This document shows, in pieces, positions 1 through 6,726 of a stretch of 32,148 nucleotides of DNA. Under the pieces are notes generated by a model. The model was not told the DNA's origin and did not search any database. It was given only the letters and a program-made list of their open reading frames with translations. The translations under genes were made by a program, and so were the position numbers. Origin of the DNA: Oribacterium sp. UBA4274 (lineage in GTDB: Bacteria > Bacillota > Clostridia > Lachnospirales > Lachnospiraceae); assembly GCA_002396005.1 (NCBI GenBank), contig DGVW01000047.1:1-32148 (forward strand). Direction: 5' to 3'. Numbering within the stretch: position 1 is the stretch's first letter; every line of letters starts with the position of its first letter.

Positions 1-560
1 TCAGGAAGGAAGAGGGCGATGATGAAATCCTGAGAAACGGAACAGTAGATTTCTATACATTCAGCTACTACATGACAAGCTGTACAAGTACAGATCCTAA
101 TGCCAAGTCTGTTGCCGGTAACATCGCAGGCGGAGCAAAGAATCCATACCTTGAGGCTTCCGACTGGGGCTGGCAGATCGACCCTAAGGGACTCCGCTGG
201 ACTCTCAATGAAATCTGGGATCGTTATCAGAAACCTCTTATGGTTGTGGAGAATGGTCTCGGCGCAAAGGATGTGCTTGAGGCGGACGGAAGCATTCACG
301 ACTCCTACAGAATTGATTACCTTCGCAAGCACATCGAGCAGATGGAAGAGGCTGTGGCAGACGGAGTTGATCTCATGGGTTACACACCTTGGGGCTGCAT
401 CGACCTGGTTTCTGCATCCACAGGTGAGATGGCTAAGCGTTACGGCATGATCTATGTTTCTAAGTATGACGATGGAACAGGCGATTACTCAAGAAAGAAG
501 AAGGATTCTTTCTACTGGTACAAGAAGGTTATCGAGAGTAATGGCGAGGATCTCGGTTGA
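1..560 (+). CDS. 6-phospho-beta-glucosidase (GH1), 3' part only
   Basis: This is the C-terminal part of a glycoside hydrolase family 1 enzyme, which in this subgroup splits phosphorylated beta-glucosides delivered by PTS transport in the cytoplasm. The reading frame is open from base 3, so the gene starts upstream of the window. Visible family signatures are DFYTFSYYM, DWGWQIDPKGLRWTLNEIWDRY, and the catalytic nucleophile motif VVENG with its glutamate at 249-251. The C-terminal block YTPWGCIDLVSASTGEMAKRYG is typical of the 6-phospho group (BglA/AscB type). About 185 residues of a usual 470-480 are present. It is followed by a clear terminator at 673-705. The GH1 family call is firm; the exact sugar is inferred. 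Confidence 0.93.
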   Translation, partial: RKEEGDDEILRNGTVDFYTFSYYMTSCTSTDPNAKSVAGNIAGGAKNPYLEASDWGWQIDPKGLRWTLNEIWDRYQKPLMVVENGLGAKDVLEADGSIHDSYRIDYLRKHIEQMEEAVADGVDLMGYTPWGCIDLVSASTGEMAKRYGMIYVSKYDDGTGDYSRKKKDSFYWYKKVIESNGEDLG

Positions 561-672
561 TGATTTCGTATCTGTTCGGAACCTAAAATTGCATTAATTG
601 ATTTATATGAAAATATAGAGCGATAATAAATTGAACATTTACAGGATGATAGTTGGTGTTTAATGTAAAAAG

Positions 673-705
673 CCTCTCTCGGTTAGATACGGGAGAGGTT
701 TTTTT
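673..705 (+). terminator. Rho-independent terminator after GH1 gene
   Basis: A 9-bp stem, CCTCTCTCG with CGGGAGAGG (one G-T wobble), encloses an 8-nt loop and is followed by seven T. It ends the GH1 transcript. A near copy, including bases upstream of the stem, lies at 6611-6648. Confidence 0.85.
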
Positions 706-725
706 GTAGACTAATTATAACCTGA

Positions 726-754
726 TTGAAATACCCTAAAATTTAGGATATATT
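726..754 (+). promoter_or_regulatory. Promoter with operator-like palindrome for the HTH operon
   Basis: A -35 box TTGAAA (726-731) and a -10 box TATATT (749-754) are separated by 17 bp. A 21-bp inverted repeat fills the spacer: ATACCCTAAA, central A (741), TTTAGGATAT, with one mismatch between the 10-bp arms (731-751). A repressor bound there would block RNA polymerase. The next gene encodes an HTH protein, so autoregulation is the simplest reading. Confidence 0.6.
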
Positions 755-783
755 TGAACTGAAAAAGAGAGGAGGGACACCTG

Positions 784-1335
784 ATGGCTAACACTCATTA
801 TGCATTTGCAACAGAAATGACAGCGGATGAAATAAGATCAGTCCGGAAAATGGTCGGAATGACACAACAGCAGTTTTCTTATTTTTGTAATGTTTCCAGA
901 AAAACTGTTGAACATTGGGAAAGCGGCAAAGTTAAGGTGACAGGACCTATAGTGGTTTTATTACGTCTTATCAAGGAAAATGTTCATATACCGGATCAGT
1001 ATGAGATTCCTCCTCAAAAATTGCCACTGAGATTACTTTATATGTGTAAAGATGATCTCTGCACCTTGATAGATGTTGATGATCGTGAGGAGAAGGTTGT
1101 GATAAAAAATTATACCGATAACCTCCAGTTCAGAGCCTTTGGAGTTATTGAAGAACCGACCTATGCAGATTATCTGGAGTTTTTGGAGGAAAGATGTTTT
1201 CCCAGAACCCGCGATAAGATGAAGATTCAATTGGAAGCATTGGATCTTCCGTTTTATGATCCGATGTTGATTATAGAAAAGACGCAGGGAAGAATGGCAG
1301 AGGATTACTTCTGGCTTGATATACAAAGGATATAG
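784..1335 (+). CDS. HTH-type regulator with unrecognised C-terminal domain
   Basis: A 183-residue protein with a Cro/C1-type helix-turn-helix at about residues 15-62 (EIRSVRKMVGMTQQQFSYF, then VSRKTVEHWESGK), of the kind found in HigA/MqsA-like antitoxins and stand-alone repressors. The remaining 120 residues include RCFPRTRDKMK and FYDPMLIIEKTQGRMAEDYFW, a conserved-looking block that I do not recognise as a named domain. The start has a strong GGAGG site about 10 bases upstream. The gene lies behind a promoter whose spacer is a palindrome, and the next gene begins two bases after its stop, so the two form an operon. The layout resembles a toxin-antitoxin or small regulatory module, but no toxin fold is evident. 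Confidence 0.75.
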   Translation: MANTHYAFATEMTADEIRSVRKMVGMTQQQFSYFCNVSRKTVEHWESGKVKVTGPIVVLLRLIKENVHIPDQYEIPPQKLPLRLLYMCKDDLCTLIDVDDREEKVVIKNYTDNLQFRAFGVIEEPTYADYLEFLEERCFPRTRDKMKIQLEALDLPFYDPMLIIEKTQGRMAEDYFWLDIQRI

Positions 1336-1337
1336 TT

Positions 1338-1532
1338 ATGGTTGAACTTTTTTCAAAAAATCTATATGAACAGGCAAGGCAATCGTCCAAAGGAAATCAG
1401 CTGAAATTCAAATTCACAAAAAGTGATGTCAGAAACATTTTAAATAATGAACCGTACTATCCTGAAGATATCAAGAGGCGTGTTGAAAAGATAATATATG
1501 AGCAGATGCGGAAATATATGTATCTGTTTTGA
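1338..1532 (+). CDS. Small hypothetical protein coupled to the HTH gene
   Basis: A 64-residue basic protein that I do not recognise. It starts two bases after the stop of the HTH gene, with an AAGGA site inside the end of that gene, so it is almost certainly cotranslated with it. Charged helical stretches (KSDVRNILNN, EDIKRRVEKIIYEQMRKY) are visible; there is no signal peptide or membrane segment. A role as partner of the HTH protein is inference from coupling alone. The transcript probably ends at the hairpin at 1625-1663. Confidence 0.6.
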   Translation: MVELFSKNLYEQARQSSKGNQLKFKFTKSDVRNILNNEPYYPEDIKRRVEKIIYEQMRKYMYLF

Positions 1533-1624
1533 ATGCGATCATAGATATGATTCATTTGGATAAAGTTGAACTTGGTTAAAAGATAATGAATCTGCACTAT
1601 ATGTGTGACATGACACTAATGATG

Positions 1625-1670
1625 CTGTTGCATTGTGATTATAAACTAATCACAATGCAACAGTTTTTGT
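1625..1670. terminator. Bidirectional hairpin terminator
   Basis: A perfect 17-bp inverted repeat CTGTTGCATTGTGATTA / TAATCACAATGCAACAG with a 5-nt loop lies between the forward HTH operon (ends 1532) and the reverse-strand HTH gene (ends 1675). A T-rich tract (TTTTTGTTTTG) follows on the forward side. Confidence 0.8.
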
Positions 1671-1674
1671 TTTG

Positions 1675-1875
1675 TCAACTTTTCTCAAAAAGATCACCAG
1701 GAGAGCAGTTGAGTGCAGTTGTCAGACGATCAATAGTTTCCAGACGTATCGATATAACTTCGTTGTTCATAAGTCTGCTGAGGTTACGATAGCTTGTTTC
1801 ACCAAGTTCTTTTTGTAACCAGTATTTCGTACGATTCTGTTCTGCCAATATCTCTTTAATACGTAACTTTATCAT
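1675..1875 (-). CDS. Small Cro/C1-type HTH protein
   Basis: A 66-residue protein that is essentially one helix-turn-helix domain of the YozG/Xre small-regulator type (IKEILAEQNRTKYWLQKEL, SYRNLSRLMNNE, SIRLETIDRLTTALNCSPGDLF). The motif NCSPGDLFE is the usual end of this family. A GGAG site precedes the ATG at about 10 bases. The gene is convergent with the upstream operon and divergent from the flagellin genes, sharing a roughly 300-base gap with the large flagellin. It could therefore regulate that gene or itself, though nothing in the sequence proves a target. Confidence 0.8.
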   Translation of the reverse strand: MIKLRIKEILAEQNRTKYWLQKELGETSYRNLSRLMNNEVISIRLETIDRLTTALNCSPGDLFEKS

Positions 1876-2173
1876 ATAGTTAGTTCTCCATCCTGCTGCA
1901 ATTCAGTTAGTAATACAAAGAGTGATGAAAAATGTATCTTTCGCGCCAATCTTTAGATTTGACTATTATATTTTGAGAAATTTGTCGATATAACTTACGT
2001 GGACGCAAGGTATGCGCACACTAGGTGCGTAGACGCAAGGCAACCATACAGAGAGTGTCTAGATATGGAGAATATGATTTATAACGAGTATTTATTTTAC
2101 ATAAGTTAGGAATTAATTATGCGTGAGTACACAATGGATATGTGGATATATAGAGACAAGGAGGAAAGTTAAA
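1876..2173. promoter_or_regulatory. Flagellin upstream region with repeats and leader GGA motifs
   Basis: This 298-base gap between the small HTH gene and the first flagellin contains several elements. GTCGATAT at 1984-1991 resembles a sigma-28 -10 box (consensus GCCGATAA/T), with only a weak -35 (CTATTA near 1963-1968) at the right distance. GACGCAAGG occurs twice, 30 bp apart (2002-2010, 2032-2040), around the inverted repeat CGCAC-ACTAG-GTGCG (2014-2028). GGA triplets at 2136, 2144, 2160 and 2163 lead into the AGGAGG ribosome site (2159-2164), as in CsrA-controlled flagellin leaders. None of these is proven. Confidence 0.4.
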
Positions 2174-4231
2174 ATGAGAATCAGGCATAATTCAGCATCA
2201 ATTAATACCTTGAGAAATTTTGGTATCAACCAGACCGCACTTAATAAGGATCTGGAAAAGCTTTCATCAGGTTACAAGATCAACAAGGCGGGAGATGATG
2301 CTGCGGGGCTGGCTGTAAGCGAATCTATGCGTGAGCGTATAAAAGGACTTGATCAGGGGCATAACAACATAAATGATGGCATGTCGCTTATTAATGTTGC
2401 TGAAGGCGGCCTTAATGAAATAACGGATATGCTTCAGCGTATGGGCAAGTTGTCAATTCAGGCTTTGAATGATACCTATAATAAGGGAAATCGCGAGGAA
2501 ATTCAGCTGGAGATTGCACAACTTAAAGAGGAAATTAACAGAATTGCGGATTCCACAGAATTTAATGATATTAAGGTTTTGAAAATTAAGGGCGATGATG
2601 CCATTGTTGAATACCAAAAGGAAGGTCTTCCAGACTGGATGTCTACAAAGGGGCTTGAACCTGAGAAAGATGAAAATGGAAACATTATATATGATGCGGA
2701 AGGAAAGCCGATATATAACGAGGAGATGAAGGTCGGAAACATTCCTGCAAATTACACTCAGGATACAAGCGATACTAGTCAGATTATGAAAAAGCTGACA
2801 GGATTAAATGGAAAATTCACTTATGATGTTTATGGTCCACAAGCTATAAAGGCAGATGTAAATGCTGGTAAGCTTGATAATGCTTATTCTGAGCATAAAT
2901 ATGGAGGAGAATTTTCATCTACGCTGAAGGATAATTTAGGTGCTGTAATCAGTTTCAAAGGCTTAGCTGATAAGTACGATCCTAGTAAGCCAGACTATAG
3001 TACTTCTCCTAAAACAGCAGAAACTCTATATAAGGACGTTTATGAGCTTTTGGGCTCAAGTTTAGGCGTTTCCTGTGCAACCTGTGAAGATCCGGAAGTT
3101 GTCGATAAACATTACTATGGATTTGCATTTTATGGGACGGCAAAGGATTTAGACAGCGGAAAGGTTAGGGAATATCTGCTTGACGGAATGAAGTATACGG
3201 ACGCAAATGGAAATGCCACACATTCTGTTACCGAAAATGCCATAGATATAAGTGAGATTAAATGCCCGGATGATAATGGGGTGCCACTATTTGATTATCT
3301 CTCGTATAAAATTGCACAAAATCCTAGTCCGGATGATCTTTCAGAAGCAGCAAACATCGTTGCTGAACGGCTTTATAAAAAAACCTATGAAAAACTTGAG
3401 AGCTTTATACAGGGGGAGCATCATTTTAACGATGCACTAGAACTGAAAGATAAACCTATGACTTTTGCAATCTTTGACTATAGAGATGCCAATTTACTCG
3501 ATGGTAAAGAGGAAGTCAAGCTCCAAAAAAGCACAATCGGACGTTATATAATCCACCCAGATCCTATATGGATACAATGCAGTAGCGTAGCAGATGACCG
3601 TATCCCACTGAAGCTTCCTTATGTGGATATAAGCGGATTAGGGATAAGCTCTTATGATGTGTCAGTTTATAAAACAACCACAAGGGATATATATGATCCT
3701 GATGATTTGGCTCGCGAGGCAGCACAAAGAAAAGATCCTGAGATGTGGGACAGAATAGAGCATACTGATACACAGATAATAGATGCTCACAAGGAGCCCA
3801 TTTATAAAAATATGCCTAATGAGTATGGTGAAATAGTGAGGAAACTTGTTGGATATAATGATGTAGATAAACAGGTCTACGTATATAAGAACATAGAAAC
3901 TATATTTAAAGGAGATCCAGCAAAGCCTATAGGTACAGAAGAAATTGAAGTTTACGTTCCGGACGATGTAAATAAGATCACTAATGCAATAGACAAAATT
4001 TCGGGTTTCCGAGCGCATATAGGAGTTCAGTTCAACAGGCTTGAGCATGCCAGAAATAACAACGAAACCATGAATGAGAATGTCACTGCCTCTGAATCAC
4101 GTATAAGGGATACTAATATGGCTGATGCAATGAGTAAGTATCAGAAAGACAGCATCCTTATGAATGTCACTGAAAGAATGCTTGGAACTGCAGATGAATC
4201 AACTCGTGGCATACTTGATCTTCTTGGATGA
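2174..4231 (+). CDS. Large flagellin with ~460-residue unknown insert
   Basis: A flagellin filament subunit of 685 residues; ordinary flagellins have 270-500. The ATG at 2174 is chosen because it follows AGGAGG by 9 bases and gives the flagellin N-terminus MRIRHNSASINTLRNF. Residues 1-138 are the D0/D1 region (LEKLSSGYKINKAGDDAAGL). Residues 599-685 are D1/D0 again (FNRLEHARNN, ASESRIRDTNMADAM). The final helix (NVTERMLGTADESTRGILDLLG) is unusually divergent from the QAMLAQANQ norm. The 460 residues between keep a D2-like piece (WIQCSSVADDRIPL...DISGLGISSYDVS, near 500-540) but are otherwise unrecognised. They contain four cysteines (CATC pair, IKCP, IQCSS), which are rare in flagellins. No HEXXH is present. 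It lies 76 bases upstream of the proteolytic flagellin with no terminator between, so cotranscription is likely. Confidence 0.92.
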   Translation: MRIRHNSASINTLRNFGINQTALNKDLEKLSSGYKINKAGDDAAGLAVSESMRERIKGLDQGHNNINDGMSLINVAEGGLNEITDMLQRMGKLSIQALNDTYNKGNREEIQLEIAQLKEEINRIADSTEFNDIKVLKIKGDDAIVEYQKEGLPDWMSTKGLEPEKDENGNIIYDAEGKPIYNEEMKVGNIPANYTQDTSDTSQIMKKLTGLNGKFTYDVYGPQAIKADVNAGKLDNAYSEHKYGGEFSSTLKDNLGAVISFKGLADKYDPSKPDYSTSPKTAETLYKDVYELLGSSLGVSCATCEDPEVVDKHYYGFAFYGTAKDLDSGKVREYLLDGMKYTDANGNATHSVTENAIDISEIKCPDDNGVPLFDYLSYKIAQNPSPDDLSEAANIVAERLYKKTYEKLESFIQGEHHFNDALELKDKPMTFAIFDYRDANLLDGKEEVKLQKSTIGRYIIHPDPIWIQCSSVADDRIPLKLPYVDISGLGISSYDVSVYKTTTRDIYDPDDLAREAAQRKDPEMWDRIEHTDTQIIDAHKEPIYKNMPNEYGEIVRKLVGYNDVDKQVYVYKNIETIFKGDPAKPIGTEEIEVYVPDDVNKITNAIDKISGFRAHIGVQFNRLEHARNNNETMNENVTASESRIRDTNMADAMSKYQKDSILMNVTERMLGTADESTRGILDLLG

Positions 4232-4307
4232 TAGTTTTGGCGATATATGAATGATGAAAACAAAAGCATGAGGTGCGTCGGAATACATCATGGAAAGGGG
4301 TATAGTC

Positions 4308-6074
4308 ATGATTCTGCAGCACAATAATGCAGCGATTAACTCGAAGAGAAATTTTGGAAACAATAAAACAAAACTTAACAAGAATCTTGAAAAGTTATCA
4401 TCCGGATACAAAATAAATCGTGCCGGAGATGACGCCGCAGGTCTTGCTATATCTGAGTCCATGAGGAACAAGTTGAAAGGACTTGAGCAGGCGGAGAATA
4501 ATGCAGAAGACGGCATTTCCATGATTCAAACTGCTGAGGGAGCATTAACTGAAGTTCATGCCATGCTTGAACGTGGAACAACATTGGCAACACAGGCTGC
4601 AAACGGTACGTATACTGATGAAGTAAGACAGCATATCGATTCTGAATTTCAGGAATTAAAAAAAGAGATAGACAGAATTTCTGAAAATACAGAATTTAAT
4701 GGTATCAATCTCTTGAACGGACTTCGCGCAGCGGGAGATATTGATACCGTTGCTTCTGTTAAATCATCAGATGAAATAAGTGATTTAGAAAAGAAAATAC
4801 AAAATATAGTAGGCCGTACTGGAGAGGCTATTTTATCCAGTTTTTCGGCGCTAAATCCAAATAATACTCATGCCTATCCTAAAACAAATGTTGATATAAG
4901 CATTAAAAGTCTGTCCGGCTCTACCCTTGCAAATGCAGGCGGTACCATGGCTTCTTCGGGATATATTAAGGTAAATATAGACGTTGATAAAATTGACTCG
5001 ATTAATACGGCAACGTATGAGTCAACTTTGCTGCATGAGATGATGCATGGAGTTATGGGAGTTGCATTTTCAAATGCAGGAACATCTCTGCCACAAATAG
5101 AAGCCTCCGATAATCTGTGGTTTATCGAAGGAACAGCTCAGCTGTCAGGCGGCATTTTTACAGCCGGGTGGAATCAGGATATAAGGAGTATTGCGGGAGA
5201 CACAGCAAGTACAGATGACCAAAAAGTCATATATATAAAAGAAATGCTTGCAAGACATGGTTCACCTAAGGATGAGGTGTATGGGACAGGTGCACTTATG
5301 GCTGCATATATAGGATATCTTGCCAGCGGAAGTTCAGGGACTATCTCCATTGGAGAAAACGGAAATGCAACAAAAATATTAAATGGCACAAACAGGATAT
5401 TAAGTGAGATTATCGAAAACGGTAAGTCTCTTGAAGACGCAATATATACAACAACCGGAAAGACTGAGTCCGAACTGATGAGCCATTTTAATGGTCGAAA
5501 TTCAAATGACAATTTTGTGAAGTTTCTGATCAATGTTGCTAATGAAGCAGGAACGGGGGGTACTGGCAGTGTAGTGAATGGACTTGGTTCGTCACTCAGC
5601 CAACAAAGTTATTATGAGACATATTCACCTGGGCACTTTGTGATGAGTGAAGTGGATACAAGCAAATATGGTAACGGCGGAGGAGAGGTGATCCTTCAAA
5701 TCGGTCCTTCAGCGGAAGAGATAGTGAAGATATACCGCTTTGATATGTCCAGTGATGGTCTGGGACTTACGGATTCCAATGTGACCACCCTGTCGGCTGC
5801 GAATAAAGCCATGGGTACATTGAGGGAAGCTGTAGAAAATACTTCATTAACAAGGGCTTACTTCGGCGCCAAGCAAAATCGTTTGGAGCATACGGTCAAT
5901 AACCTTCGGGTATCTAATGAAAACACAACAGCTGCTGAATCAAGAATCCGTGATGCTGATATGGCAAAAGAGTTTTCGGAATATACTAAAAACAACATCT
6001 TGCTGCAGTCTTCGCAGGCGATGCTGGCACAGGCTAATCAGATGCCACAAAGTGTTTTGTCATTACTTAGTTGA
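4308..6074 (+). CDS. Proteolytic flagellin (flagellinolysin-like) with HEXXH zinc-protease domain
   Basis: A 588-residue flagellin. Residues 1-138 are D0/D1 (LEKLSSGYKINRAGDDAAGL, STEFNGINLLNG). Residues 495-588 are D1/D0 with the standard end QAMLAQANQMPQSVLSLLS. The middle carries a metalloprotease domain: LLHEMMHGVMG gives HEXXH at residues 243-247 (bases 5034-5048), and NLWFIEGTAQLSGG puts a third zinc ligand, E274 (5127-5129), 27 residues after the second histidine. That is a gluzincin layout, as in flagellinolysins, which assemble into filaments that cut extracellular protein. A D2-like segment (ILQIGPSAEEIVKIYRFDMSSDGLGL) follows the protease. The ATG at 4308 is chosen because it gives MILQHNNAAINSKRNF and sits behind AAAGGGG. 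Substrate is unknown. Confidence 0.93.
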   Translation: MILQHNNAAINSKRNFGNNKTKLNKNLEKLSSGYKINRAGDDAAGLAISESMRNKLKGLEQAENNAEDGISMIQTAEGALTEVHAMLERGTTLATQAANGTYTDEVRQHIDSEFQELKKEIDRISENTEFNGINLLNGLRAAGDIDTVASVKSSDEISDLEKKIQNIVGRTGEAILSSFSALNPNNTHAYPKTNVDISIKSLSGSTLANAGGTMASSGYIKVNIDVDKIDSINTATYESTLLHEMMHGVMGVAFSNAGTSLPQIEASDNLWFIEGTAQLSGGIFTAGWNQDIRSIAGDTASTDDQKVIYIKEMLARHGSPKDEVYGTGALMAAYIGYLASGSSGTISIGENGNATKILNGTNRILSEIIENGKSLEDAIYTTTGKTESELMSHFNGRNSNDNFVKFLINVANEAGTGGTGSVVNGLGSSLSQQSYYETYSPGHFVMSEVDTSKYGNGGGEVILQIGPSAEEIVKIYRFDMSSDGLGLTDSNVTTLSAANKAMGTLREAVENTSLTRAYFGAKQNRLEHTVNNLRVSNENTTAAESRIRDADMAKEFSEYTKNNILLQSSQAMLAQANQMPQSVLSLLS

Positions 6075-6150
6075 TGATGAATGATGTGAATCAGGCATCA
6101 GATTGATTATTTTACGACATTAAATATATAGAATTACGGGGGAGTAGGAA

Positions 6151-6522
6151 ATGGGCGTAAATTACATAATGAGGTGCCACGGGTGCAAAGCTATATGGGA
6201 CTTAAATCTTGGCTATGGCCTTATGGCGGGTGAACGTAAAAACATCATCAAGTGCTTTAGAGCTCAAAGCAAAGCCCGAGTCAAATCTATGATTGAAGAA
6301 GCTACGGTTCCGCCTTATGGATTTGCATATCGAATGTGCAGATGTGATGAATGCGGAGAGATATTAAGTGTGCCGTCTATCGTACTAGGTGATAAAAAGT
6401 TTTTGGAATCATGCCCTAGTTGCCACGGGCAAGTCGTGCTTTTGGATGAGGATATCAACAAGATTTCATGTCCTAAATGCAAGGGGAAAGTTACTATAGA
6501 AACCACATCTATATGGGATTAA
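6151..6522 (+). CDS. Hypothetical zinc-ribbon protein
   Basis: A 123-residue cytoplasmic protein with no signal peptide and four cysteine clusters: C9/C12, C63/C65/C68, C88/C91 and C107/C110, plus a lone C35. CPSCHG and CPKCKG look like a C-terminal zinc ribbon, and the earlier pairs could form a second. I do not recognise a named family. The start follows GGGGGAG by about 7 bases. It lies 76 bases after the proteolytic flagellin, with no terminator between, and is followed by the terminator at 6611, so it is probably the last gene of the flagellin transcript. A role as a zinc-dependent regulator or assembly helper for that operon is only a guess. Confidence 0.75.
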   Translation: MGVNYIMRCHGCKAIWDLNLGYGLMAGERKNIIKCFRAQSKARVKSMIEEATVPPYGFAYRMCRCDECGEILSVPSIVLGDKKFLESCPSCHGQVVLLDEDINKISCPKCKGKVTIETTSIWD

Positions 6523-6577
6523 TGAAAGAACAGACGCATGTTTAATGATAAGTGAGTGGTAAATACTTTTGACACTT

Positions 6578-6594
6578 ATATCATAGTATGATAT
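6578..6594. repeat. 17-bp perfect palindrome
   Basis: ATATCATA and TATGATAT flank a single G, between the zinc-ribbon gene and the terminator at 6611. It could be a regulator site or an extra RNA hairpin; no downstream gene on this strand explains it. Confidence 0.4.
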
Positions 6595-6610
6595 CAGGCG
6601 GTTAACGTAC

Positions 6611-6648
6611 AAAGCCTCTCTCGGATGACTACGAGAGAGGCTTTATTT
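6611..6648. terminator. Bidirectional terminator, near copy of the one at 673
   Basis: A perfect 13-bp stem AAAGCCTCTCTCG / CGAGAGAGGCTTT with an 8-nt loop, followed by ATTT. It separates the forward flagellin operon from the reverse-strand ECF operon, whose last gene ends at 6727. Confidence 0.82.
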
Positions 6649-6726
6649 AAAACCTATTATATCCTGGTTTATAGCATATAATGATGTGAGAAAAAATCAA
6701 AGATTGTAAGATGGTTAATTGCAAAC

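Noticed and set aside
1586..1792. Forward open frame of 68 codons
   Set aside because: It runs through the perfect hairpin at 1625-1663 and antisense to the well-supported HTH gene, has no ribosome site and no recognisable protein features.
1981..2045. Cyclic-di-GMP (GEMM) riboswitch before the flagellin
   Set aside because: The ACGCAAGG repeats recall part of the GEMM core, but the GGGCAAACC and tetraloop-receptor parts are missing.
6569..6600. Promoter for a tiny RNA (TTGACA at 6569)
   Set aside because: The only -10 at the right distance is TATCAG, and the product would be just the terminator hairpin about 40 bases long.
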